A DNA stretch of 64,000 nt from Sambucus nigra (Eukaryota; Streptophyta; Magnoliopsida; Dipsacales; Adoxaceae): contig OX422210.1 in the NCBI GenBank assembly GCA_949130495.1, positions 496,535,760-496,599,759 of the forward strand, in the 5' to 3' direction. Positions 54,371 to 64,000 of the stretch are shown one piece after another. Both the position numbers and the translations under genes were made by a program. Every line of letters starts with the position of its first letter. Within the stretch, counting starts at the first letter, position 1. The notes below the pieces were generated by a model. The model was not told the origin of the DNA. It did no database searches and saw nothing but the letters and a program-made list of their open reading frames with translations.

Positions 54371-55860
54371 TTTGGGTTAGGAAATCCGACTTGGTTCCCT
54401 TGCAAAATAGGGTTTTTGATTCTCATTTACTATCACATGAAACCTCCCTTGCTAAATTTAAAGGTTGAATGTGTTAGTGTTTTATGCATACTCTAGCTTT
54501 TTGTGCTTCATATTATATAACATTGCTAGATGTATGCATGTTTAGTTATTTTCTAGTCATTGCCTTATTTCATATCACATGCTAGAATTTATGACTTGTT
54601 TATCATTTTCTATTATATTTTGTGTTTGAATTTATTGAAAAATATAAAAAGATTTTTGTTTATCATTTGGATTTTATTTCTTGGTAATTTAAGCTTCATG
54701 AAAAATTGAAATGATTTGTGTGTGTCTTTTGAGTATATATTTTTTATTATTTTTGGTTAAAAAATGTCAAAAACTCAAAAAGATTTTTTTTGTGTGTATT
54801 TTTGTTTGACACACTTTATGTGGCATATATTTGTGTTTGAATCCCATCTCTTACGCTCCCACGTGGCTAGAACTTTTGGTTTAGATTTTCAATCCTTAAA
54901 ATGTTCTTTACCATGTTTTATATGGAGTAGTTGGATTTTGTATTGTTTAAATGGATTCTATTTTTATATGCCTCTTTTCACAGATGCCCGAGCTCTTTTG
55001 AAATCTTAATGTCACATGTTATATTTGAGCTTTTTGAGGTGTTCTCCTACCAATCTAGTCATCTACATATCTATGACCTAGGAGGACTAGTGCATGTCAA
55101 AATCCGTTGCATGTGAGATTTGTGTGAAAATGAAAACATGATAAATATAAATGTGCACGGGGAAGGGCTCCGAAAGGATGAATTAAATCCTTTGCGATAG
55201 TAAGCCACCGTTTATTGGATCTAAAAGAAATACGTGATCCAAAGGCCTAAAAACAGAATATTTGGCATTAAAAAGAAAACAATTGCCAAGGTCTATGTTT
55301 GTTTGATATATTCATTCAAAAACAAAAGAATATATATGCTTATTGAGGGAGAATTGGATGGTATATCAACGGTTTGCACAATGTCCGTTTATCGTAGTTG
55401 TCTTTAATGTCATGACTCTATTTGGTTTGTAGAATCATCATCATGCTAGGCTTGTATGCATTGTGTATGTTTGTTCATTGAGTTCAATCTTCATACTGTC
55501 ACATGAGGTTATATTTAAATGTGATAAAGTTTGCAATCAAATGAAAACTCCGTGAATGTTTATTAAGTGTTTGAGTCCAAATTATATTGTTTCTAGTTCA
55601 CACCGCTACACTTCCGTTTCCATATGACACATTTTTGCCATACAAGTGTGCAAACTTATTGTATTTTGTGTCATGTGTGAGTTTATATCTATATATATAT
55701 ATGCAAGTACTTATTGGTATATTTATAGTGTATATATATATGATATTTGTTTATCTTTGCCTTGCTTTCATTGCCCATATGCTTTAATGTCTTAACACTT
55801 TAAGCTTCAACGTGTTTCTTAGTTCTTTATCCTTTGCCTATTCCTGAACAAAAAGGCAAA
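54371..55860 (+). other. Non-coding internal region replacing pol
   Basis: About 1.5 kb of AT-rich sequence where a complete copia element would carry protease, integrase, reverse transcriptase and RNase H. I translated it by eye against the usual motifs (integrase HHCC and DDE, reverse transcriptase YVDD) and found none. Open frames here are 60-80 codons, low in complexity and unconvincing. The first 50 bases after the gag stop could be a remnant of the gag-pol border. Two hairpins stand out at 55173-55193 and 55215-55242. Sireviruses have a long non-coding stretch before the 3' LTR, so much of this may be that region with pol deleted in front of it. Confidence 0.7.
55173..55242 (+). other. 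Two adjacent hairpins in the internal region
   Basis: Hairpin 1 has perfect 7-bp arms AAAGGAT (55173-55179) and ATCCTTT (55187-55193) around a 7-base loop. Hairpin 2 has perfect 7-bp arms TTGGATC (55215-55221) and GATCCAA (55236-55242) around a 14-base loop. Both lie in an otherwise unstructured AT-rich stretch. Packaging or dimerisation of the RNA is a possible role, not shown. Confidence 0.5.
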
Positions 55861-55870
55861 GAAAATGATA

Positions 55871-55979
55871 GGGGGAGAAATGGTATCTAATCCTATTATT
55901 ATTGTATCTTAGTTTGGGGGAGACGTCTTTCTAAGTAGGTAATGTGTTTGTTAAAGGGGAAGAATTAATTTAGGGGGAG
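55871..55979 (+). promoter_or_regulatory. Upstream polypurine tracts (four)
   Basis: Purine runs GGGGGAGAAA (55871-55880), GGGGGAGA (55916-55923), AAAGGGGAAGAA (55953-55964) and GGGGGAG (55973-55979). They resemble the functional tract at 56188. Several tandem polypurine tracts ahead of the 3' LTR are a described Sirevirus hallmark and may give extra starts for second-strand synthesis. Confidence 0.65.
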
Positions 55980-56187
55980 TAATTAATTACTTGCATTTAA
56001 TACTTTGATATTCCCTATGCATTTGATGAGTTTGCTTAAGTGTGCAAGATTTCTTCTAAAGCGGCATTGTTTAAACGACAAAGCGTCTGATCCTTGGGTT
56101 GAGTCAAGTTTGGGTGGGTTATGTTTTGAGTCTAGTGAGCTTGACGGCCCTTTAGGATTTTTGTTTGGTTTTTGTCCCCGAATAACC
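55980..56187 (+). other. Spacer before the 3' LTR
   Basis: About 200 bases between the fourth upstream polypurine tract and the last one. It is less AT-rich than the preceding stretch, with a 66-codon open frame on the + strand (56005-56205) that runs into the LTR. No recognisable protein motif is present. Confidence 0.5.
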
Positions 56188-56198
56188 AAAGGGGGAGA
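56188..56198 (+). promoter_or_regulatory. Polypurine tract
   Basis: AAAGGGGGAGA followed by TT and then the 3' LTR at 56201. Its position directly before the LTR makes it the primer for plus-strand DNA synthesis. Confidence 0.88.
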
Positions 56199-56588
56199 TT
56201 TGTAAGGACACAAATTTCCAATTGAGTCCATATATAGTTTTGGCTCAATTCCGGACAAAAACATTTATTCATAGGATAGTATGTAATTGTAATACTCTTA
56301 AGCCTATAAAGTGTTTGTTGAAGACGTAGCGGCAAAGAATATAAAGCTTCATCAAATATGCCGGTTTGCATGCCTCGTTTCTACGTCATCAACTATGGTT
56401 CCATGATCCCAAGGTATGAATGCAATTATATATATATAGGAGCTTGGAACAAGTTTATTGGGTGTTAGGTTTTATAAAAGCTGCGTTTTGTTTTAAGAAA
56501 GAATTAATTAAAACCTTAAATAAATGTTTATAAAGTTTTTTGGGCTAAAAATGAATTTTTCAAACTTTCTGGTGGTTCGTTAGATATG

Positions 56589-56806
56589 TCGTTCGAACGA
56601 GTTTTTTCGTTCGAACCAGATGTCGTTCGAACGAGTTTGCCAACGAGGTTCCAGTATAGGCCTATGAAATGTCGTTCGATATGTCGTTCGAACGAACCTT
56701 CTGTTCGAACGAGATATCCAATGAGATTCTAATGAGTTCAATCTGGAACTTCATTAGAAGTCTCGTTCGAACGAGATTTTGTTCGAACGAAATGTCGTTC
56801 GAACGA
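56589..56806 (+). repeat. GTTCGAAC palindrome array in 3' LTR
   Basis: Eight copies of the perfect 8-bp palindrome GTTCGAAC start at 56591, 56609, 56625, 56686, 56703, 56765, 56781 and 56797. Several extend to the 12-bp palindrome TCGTTCGAACGA. They lie in U3, upstream of the likely promoter. Clusters of palindromes in the LTR are a known feature of Sireviruses, although the motif here differs from the maize ones I know of. The role is unknown. Confidence 0.85.
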
Positions 56807-57404
56807 GATGCCAGGCGGGAACAGTTTTTGGCAGTTTTTTGGCAGTTTTGCACCCACTTCCCCACGAAGTTTTTAACCAACCTTTTCAGACTTTAATATG
56901 TGCGGGAATCACTTTTGATAATTTATCTTTTTCACAACCTTCTAACTCCTAGAGAGTGTTTTGAGAGAAAATTCAAAGAGGGAAAAAGATCATGTTTTGA
57001 GTGAGCTTTTTAGAGAAAAATTTCCATCACTCTAGTGTTTACAGCCAAATGAGTTTATTCCAAGTTCTTATATACTTATCAATTGCTTGGAGTTTGGCAC
57101 CGGTTTTCTCTACACCGAATTGAAGAGAAGTTTCGGGTTTTGCTTCTACCTCCCACAAAGAAAGAAGAAGTGTTTTTAATGTTGTTTTACCCAGTTGGAG
57201 AAAGGCTCCATGTACGGGTGACGGTGACCATATAAAGTCCTATCGGTGGATTTCGAGACCGCGGTGGTGTTCCAAGGTTATTCGCTAGGAAGAGGTGTCT
57301 ACAAGAAGAAGCGTCGGGGCTTGAGAGGGATCGAGTCGAGTGTTGTAAGTCTTTTGTCTTGTACTTGTAATTCCGTATCTAGTGGATTTGTGGCTAGGGC
57401 CGTC

Positions 57405-57436
57405 CGAGGTTGTTTCCCGTCTTGGGTTTTTCCTCG
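57405..57436 (+). promoter_or_regulatory. R-region hairpin of 3' LTR
   Basis: The copy of the 52007-52038 hairpin. In the 3' LTR it is the one expected to act in ending the transcript. Both arms (57405-57409 and 57432-57436) are intact. Confidence 0.5.
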
Positions 57437-57836
57437 TACATCGCGGCGTAGTGTGATTGGTTTATTTTATCTTGCAAAATAACGTAGAACGCATGCTTAG
57501 CATAATTCAAGATAAAATTCGGTTTAAATCATCACACTCACTTCAATTAGGACTAAATTAAATATTGGGTAAAGTTTATTTAATTCAAGTCATTTGCTAA
57601 AATTTGGTTTCGCCTAATTTGCTAATATCGATAAATATGACTTAGGCAAATTCTAGGACTTGGATTAATTAATCTGTTTAAGTGAATATATTAATTGATT
57701 AATTTTACTTCACTTGGTCTAATTTTAATTTGTTTCAAGAAAATTAAAATTTGTTGTTGTTGTAAAGTTGAACCATCAGTTTTACGCTTCCGCATAATCT
57801 CGAGTTTCTACGTACATAGGAAATTATACGCTTACA

Positions 57837-57841
57837 CGCGA
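57837..57841 (+). other. Target site duplication, right
   Basis: CGCGA directly after the terminal CTTACA of the 3' LTR. The satellite monomer continues with TCACGGG exactly as in the empty counterpart at 27309-27320. Confidence 0.93.
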
Positions 57842-58815
57842 TCACGGGACTCTCGATTTGAGAAAATTATGATAATTTACATATTTCTATACGTGGGCAT
57901 AAAACATGGCGTTAGAAGTTGAAAAGCCAAAAAAGCCCCGAAACGGCCCCGAGAGGGGCATTAACACTCACCCGGGACCAATGTAACTCGTTGGAACTGA
58001 CCCCGTGATCAAGTGACTCCCGATTAAAAAATACGACGATAATTTGTATATTTCTAGACTTAAGCACAAAAATATGGGGTTAGTGGGAGAAAACCGAAAA
58101 TAGCCCCCGAACGGCCCAACGTGTGGCACTAACACCTCGCGCGAGACCAATGTAAATCGTAGGAACTGACAGCGCGATCACGGGACACCCGATTTGAGAA
58201 TACAATGATAATTTTCATATTTCTAGATTAGGCTTAAATACATGGCGTTAGTAGGTGAAAACCCAAAATAGGGCCAGAACGCTTCCGTGTGTGGCACCAA
58301 CACCTCGCACGGGACCAATGTAACTTGTTAGAACTGACCGCGTGATCACGGGTCTCCCGGTTTGAGAAAATGACTATAATCTGCATATTTCTAGGCTTAG
58401 GCATAAAAACATGGTGATAGCGGGGGAGAACCCAAAACATCCCCATGAGAGGCAACAACACCTTGCATGGGACCGATGTTACTCGTAGGAACTGACCGCG
58501 CGATCACGGGACTCTTGATTTGTGGAAATGACGATAATTTTCATATTTCTAAACATAGGCAAAAAACATTGGGTTAGTGGGTGAAAACCTGAAACAGCCC
58601 CCGAAGCGGCCTCGTGAGTGGCACCAACACCTCACACGGGACCAATGTAACTCATAAGAATTGACCGTGTGATCACGGGACTCTTGTTTTAAGAACATAA
58701 TGATAATTTGCTTATTTCTAGATTTAGGCATAAAAACATGGTGTTAGTGGGTGAAAACCCGAAACAGCCCCCGAACGGCTCTGTGAGTGGCACCAACACC
58801 CCACACGGTACCAAT
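57837..58815 (+). repeat. 169-bp satellite array, block Q2 (right of insertion)
   Basis: About six monomers that resume the interrupted Q2 block, starting inside the monomer that was split. They match 27309-28270 of Q1 (offset about 30,528, or about 23,560 after subtracting the 6,967 bases added by the insertion and its target duplication). The stretch ends between 58812 and 58818, where sequence like 28273 jumps to sequence like 33421, skipping about 5.1 kb that is present between Q1 and P2. Confidence 0.88.
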
Positions 58816-61800
58816 GTAAATCGTAGGAACTGACAACGCGTTCACGGGACTCTCGATTAGAGAATATGATGATAAATTGTATATTTTTGGACTTAGGCTA
58901 AAAAATGGCGTTAGTGGGTGAAAACTTGAAACAGCCCCCGAACAGCTCTTTGACTTGAACCAACACCCTTACGGGACTAATGTAACTCGTAGGAAATGCC
59001 CGAGCGATCACGGGACTCCCAGTTTGAGAAAATGATGATAATTTGCATATTTCTAGATATAGGTATAAAAACATGGCATTAGCGGGTGAATCCCAAAAAA
59101 TGTCCCCGAACGGGTCAGTGAGTGGCACCAACACCTCGTGTGGGACCAATTAACTCATAGGAACTGACCGCACAATCACGGGATTCCCAGTTTGATAATA
59201 CAACGATAATTGGCATATTTTTAGGTTTATGCTTAAATACATGGCGTTAGTGGGTGAAAACCGGAAACAACCCCTGAACGGCTCCTTGAGTGGCACCAAC
59301 ACCTCGCACGGGACCAAAGTAACTCATAGGAACTGACCCCATGATCACGGGACTCTTGGTTTGAGAAAATGACGATAATTTGCATATTTCTATACTTAGG
59401 CATAAAACCATCGCGTTAATGGGTGAAAACCGAAAACAACCCCCGAACGGCCCCGTGAGTGGCACAACACCTCACAGAGGACCAATGTAAGTCGTAGGAA
59501 CTAATCGCGCAATTACGGGACTCCCAGTTTGAGGATACATTGATAATTTTCAAATTTCTAGACATAAGTTTGAAAACATGGCATTAGTGGGTGAAAACAT
59601 GAAACAGCCCCCGCACGGCTCTGTGAGTGGCACCAACACCTCGCATGGGACCAATGTAACTCGTACGCACTAACCATGCAATCACGGGACTCCCAGTTTG
59701 AAAATATGATTATAATTTGCATATTTCTAGACTTAGGCATAAAAACATGGCGTTAGTGGGTGAAAACCTGAACGGCTCAGTGAGTGGCACAAACACCTCA
59801 CACGGGACCAATGTAACTTGTAAGAACTGAACTTGCAATCACGGGTCTCTTAGTTTGAGAAAATGATGATAATTTGCATATTTCTAGACTCAAGCATAAA
59901 AACATGGCGTTAGAGGGTGAAAACCCAAAACATCTCGCACGGGACCATTATAACCCGTAGGAACTGACCGCGCGATGATCGGACTCCCGATTTGAGAACA
60001 CGATGATAATTTGAATATTTCAAGACTTATCTTTTAAAAACATGTCCTTGGTGGGTGAAAACTCAAAAACACCCCCAAAGAAACCTGTTAGTGGCACCAA
60101 CACCTCTCACGAGACCAATATAACGTGTAGGAACTGACCGAGCTTTCACGGGACTCTCAATTCGAGAATACGATGATAAATTGTATATTTTTGGACTTAG
60201 GCTATAAACATCGCGTCAGTGGGTGAAAACTCGAAACATCCCCCGAACGGATCTTTGAGTGTAACCAACACCTCTAATGGGACCAATGTAACTCTCACCT
60301 CGCACGGGACCAATGTAACTCGTAGGAATAGACCGTACGATCACAGGACTCCCGATTTGAGAATACTACGATAATTTGCATCTTTTTAGGCTTAGGCAAA
60401 AATACATGGCGTTAGTGGGTGAAAACCCAAAACAGCCCCCGAACGGCTCCATGAGTGGAACCAACACCTACCATGGGACCAATGATACTCTTAGGAACTG
60501 ACCCAATGATCACGGGACTCCCGGTTTGAGAAAATGACAATAATTTTCATATTTTTAGACTTAGGCATAAAAACATGGCGTTAGTGGGTGAAAACCCAAG
60601 ACAACCCCCGAACGGCCCCGTGAGTAGCACCAATACCTCGCAGAGGACCAATGTAAGTCATAGGAACTGATCGCGCGATCATATGACTCCCGATTTGAGA
60701 ATACGACGATAATTTGCAAATTTCTACACACAAGTTTAAAAACATGGTGCTAGTGGGTGAAAACACGAAACAACCCCCGAATGGCTTTCTGAGTTGCACC
60801 AACACCTCGCATGGCACCAATGTAACTCGTACGAACTGACCATGCGATCCCGAGACTCCCGATTTTAAAATACATTGATAATTTGCATATTTCTACACTT
60901 AGGCATAAAAACATGGCGTTAGTGGGTGAAAACCCGAAACAGCCCCCGAACGACTCAGTGAGTAGCACAAACAGCTCACACGGGACCATTGTAACTCATA
61001 ATAACTGATCACGCGATCACGGGCCTCTTGGTTTGAGAAAACGATGATAATTTGCATATTTCTAGACTTAGGCATAAAATATGGCGTTAGAGAGTGAAAA
61101 CCCAAAACATCCCCCGAACGGCCCCGTGAATGGCACCAACACCTCGCACGGGACCAATGTAACCCGTAGGAATTGATCGTGTGATGATCGGACTCCCATT
61201 TGAGAATACGTTGATAATTTGCATATTTCAAGACTTACCTTTTAAAAACATGGCCTTGGTGGGTGAAAACTAAAAACAACCCCCGAACAAGCCCATTAGT
61301 GGCACCAACACCTCGCACGAGACCAATGTCACTCGTAAGAACTAATCGCACGTTCACGGGACTCTCGGTTCGAGAATACGACGATAAATTGTATATTTTG
61401 GGACTTAGGCTAAAAACATGGCGTCAGTGGGTGAAAACCCAAAATAGCCCCCGAACGGCTCTTTGAGTGGAACCAACACCTCTCACAGGACCAATGTAAC
61501 TCGTAGGAACTGACCACGCGATCACGGGACTCCCGGTTTGAGAAAATGATGATAATTTGCGTATTTATAGACTTAGTCATAAAAACATGGCATTGGCGGG
61601 TAAATCCCCAAAAAGGTCCCCGAACGGCTCCGGGAGTGGAACCAACACCTCGCACGGGACCAATGTAACTCGTAGGAACTGACCGCATGATCATGGGACT
61701 CCCGGTTTGAGAATACAACGATAATTTGCATATTTTTAGTCTTAGTCTTAAATACATGGCGTTAGTGGGTGAGAACTCAAAATAGCCCCCGAATGGCTCA

Positions 61801-64000
61801 ATGAGTGGTACTAACACCTCGCACGGTACCAATCTAACTCATAGGAACTGACCCCATTATCACGGGACTCCCGGTTAGAGAAAATGATGATAATTTGCAT
61901 ATTTCTCGATTTAGGCATAAAAACAAGGCGTTAATGGGTGAAAACCCAAAATAGCCCCCGAACGGCCCCGTGAGTGGCACCAACACCTCGTAGAGGACCA
62001 ATGTAAGTCGTTGGAACTGATCACGCGATCGCATGACTCCCGATCTGACAATACAACAATAATTTGCAAATTTCTAGACAAAAGATTAAAAACATGGTGT
62101 TAGTGGGTGAAAACACTTAACAGCCCACGAACGACTCTGTGAGTGGCACCAACACCTCGCATGGGACCAATGTAACTCGTATGAACTGACCAGGCAATCA
62201 CGGGACTCCCGACTTGAGAATATGATGATAATTTATATATTTCTACACTTAGGCATAAAAACATGGCATTAGTTGGTGAAAACCCGAAACAGCTCCCTAA
62301 CGATTCGATGAGTGGCACCAACACCTCGCACGGGACTAATGTAACTCGCAGGAACTGACCGCGTGATCACAAGACTACCGGTTTGATAAAATTATGATAA
62401 TTTTATTATTTATAGACTTAGGCATAAAAACATGGCGTTAGTGGGTGAGAACCAAAAAATGCCTCCGAACGGCCCCATGAGCGGCACCAAAACCTCGCAT
62501 GGGATTAATGTAAATCGTAGGAACTGACCGCGCGATCATGGGACTCCCAGTTTGAGAATACAATGATATTTTTAGACTTAGGCTTAAATACATGGCGTTA
62601 GTGGCTGAAAACCCAAAATGGCCGCCGAACGGCTCCGTGAGTGGCACCAACACGTCGCACGGGACCAATGTGACTCGTATGAACTCACCACGTGATCACG
62701 GGACTCACGATTTGAGAAAATGATGATAATTTGCTTATTTATAGCCTTAGGCATAAAAACATGGCATTGGCGGGTGAAAACCCAAAACAGACCCCGAACG
62801 GCCCCATGAGTGGCACCAATACCTCGTAGAGGACCACCGTAATTCGTAGGAACTGATCGCGTGATCACAAGACTCCCGATTTGAAAATACAACGATAATT
62901 TCCAAATTTCTAGAATTAATCTTAAAAACATGGCGTTAGTAGGTGAAAACACGAAACAACCCCCGAACGGCTCTGTGAGTGGCACTAACACCTCGCACGA
63001 GAAAAATGTAACTCGTAGGAACTGACCACGCAATCACGGGACTCCTAGTTTGAGAATACGACGATAATTTGCATATTTTCAAACCTAGGCATAAAAACAT
63101 GGCGTTAGTGGGTAAAACCCGAAATAGCCCCCGAATGGCTCCGTGAGTGTCACCAACACCTCGCACGGGACCAATCTAACTCGTAGGAACTGACTGCGCG
63201 ATCACGAGACTCTCGGTTTGCCAAAATGATGATAATTTTCAAATTTCTAGACTTGGGCATGAAAAAATCGGGTTAGTGGGTGAAAACCCGAAACAGCCCC
63301 ATAAGTGGCACCAACACCCCGCACGGGACCAATGTAACTCATAGGAACTAATCGCGTGATCACAGGACTCCCAGTTTGAGAATACAATGATTATTTGCAT
63401 ATTTATAGACTTAGGCTTAAAAACATGGTCTTAGTGGGTGAAATCCCGAAATAGCCCCCGAACGGCTCTATGAGTGGCACCAAATCTCACATGGGACAAA
63501 TGTAACGCATAAGAACTGCACGCGCGATCATGGGTATCTCGATTTCATAAATTGATGATAATTTTCATACTTTTATGCTTAGGTATAAAAATATGGCCTT
63601 AGATGGTGAGAACCGAAAACAGCACACGAACGGCCCCGTAAGTGGCATCAACACCTTGCACGGGACAAATGTAACTCCCAGGAACTGATCGCATGATCAC
63701 GGGACTTTCGGTTTAAGAAAACAATGATAATTTGCATAATTCTAGACTTAGGCATAAAAGCATGGGGTTAGTGGGTGAAAACTCGAAACAGCCACCGAAC
63801 GGCCCCATGAGTGGCCCTAATACCACGTACGGGACCAATGTAACTTGTAGGAACTGACCGTGCGATCACGGGACTCTCGGTTGGAGAATACAATGATAAT
63901 TTATATACTTCTAGACTTAGGCTTAAAAACATGGTGTTAGTGGGTGAAAACCTGAAATAGCCCCTTTACGAAACCGTGAGTGGCACCAACACCTCGCACG
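58816..64000 (+). repeat. 169-bp satellite array, block P3 (runs off window)
   Basis: About 31 monomers, collinear with P1 at an offset of 51,833-51,836 over 7.0-10.7 kb, then with P2 at about 27,080 by 63,965. It contains the CTTATCTTTT/CTTACCTTTT monomers at 60026 and 61233. A 12-bp deletion near 62570 removes part of the usual TTTTCATATT segment. P3 shares one monomer with P2 that P1 lacks (62936-63166). The array is still running in the same orientation at the last base, so its true end lies outside the window. Confidence 0.9.

Larger units (their letters stand above)
50875..57836 (+). mobile_element. Non-autonomous Ty1/copia-type LTR retrotransposon, gag-only, Sirevirus-like
   Basis: A complete 6,962-bp element with near-identical LTRs (50875-52438 and 56201-57836). 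It starts TGTAAG, ends CTTACA and is flanked by the 5-bp duplication CGCGA. In order it has a primer-binding site, a gag frame, a non-coding stretch and a polypurine tract directly before the 3' LTR. No protease, integrase, reverse transcriptase or RNase H motif could be found on either strand, so it could move only with enzymes supplied by a relative. LTRs near 1.6 kb, a coiled-coil gag with CCHC knuckles, several polypurine tracts and LTR palindromes are known Sirevirus traits; the lineage call is an inference. By hand I count roughly 35 substitutions between the LTRs (about 2%), suggesting insertion within about the last one to two million years at usual plant rates. It resembles the gag-only class described as TR-GAG. 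Confidence 0.9.
56201..57836 (+). repeat. 3' LTR
   Basis: A 1,636-bp copy of the 5' LTR directly following a polypurine tract, ending CTTACA and followed by the target duplication CGCGA. Most of its substitutions against the 5' LTR fall in the first 400 bases; the rest of U3, R and U5 is nearly identical. It retains the fuller version of the palindrome array (56589-56806). Confidence 0.95.

Noticed and set aside
54764..55787. Short open frames in the internal region
   Set aside because: Composition follows the AT-rich background, with no integrase, reverse transcriptase, RNase H or envelope-like motif.
55983..56371. Minus-strand open frames across the 3' LTR start
   Set aside because: They cross the polypurine tract and LTR boundary. 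A similar LTR-derived frame appears at the 5' LTR start (50785-51009), so it is a by-product of LTR sequence.
1..64000. CRISPR array or other spaced repeat system
   Set aside because: The repeats are head-to-tail and the whole 169-bp unit is homologous; there are no constant repeats separated by unrelated spacers, and no cas-like genes.
1..64000. rDNA spacer subrepeats or telomere repeats
   Set aside because: No rRNA gene end, Pol I promoter-like block or TTTAGGG run was seen.

Overview
The window is plant satellite DNA carrying one LTR retrotransposon; I see no cellular gene, rRNA, tRNA or CRISPR array. About 57 kb is a tandem array of a monomer of about 169 bp (roughly 337 copies), all in one orientation. 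The remaining 6,962 bp (50875-57836) is a single Ty1/copia-type insertion with two LTRs, a broken gag and no recognisable pol. A long near-nucleosome-length satellite interrupted by a copia-like element points to a flowering plant, probably pericentromeric, centromeric or knob heterochromatin. I do not recognise the satellite well enough to name a species.

Layout, with block names of my own: 1-1334, tail of an earlier P-type block; 1335-6400, Q-type block (truncated); 6401-17940, P1; 17941-28270, Q1; 28271-32845, R (related to the start of P); 32846-41950, P2; 41951-50874, Q2; 50875-57836, retrotransposon; 57837-58815, rest of Q2; 58816-64000, P3 (runs off the window). Blocks of the same letter share monomer order and private marks (small deletions, odd junctions), so this is a giant higher-order repeat. 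Corresponding points of P1/Q1 and P2/Q2 lie about 23.6-26.4 kb apart, and P1 and P3 about 51.8 kb apart including the insertion. Nested inside are an alternating two-monomer pattern, a unit of about 1.3 kb marked by a CTTACCTTTT monomer, and a 5,867-bp tandem duplication inside Q.

The retrotransposon lies on the + strand, starts TGTAAG and ends CTTACA, and is flanked by the 5-bp target duplication CGCGA. The intact target site is visible in the sister block at 27309-27313. It has a primer-binding site resembling the complement of initiator-Met tRNA, a gag frame with two CCHC knuckles and a coiled coil but two internal stops, a 1.8-kb non-coding stretch instead of pol, five polypurine tracts, and a palindrome array in the LTR. 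Together these suggest a non-autonomous, gag-only relative of the Sirevirus (SIRE/Maximus) branch, which would need enzymes from a complete relative. All comparisons were made by eye; identities and ages are approximate.
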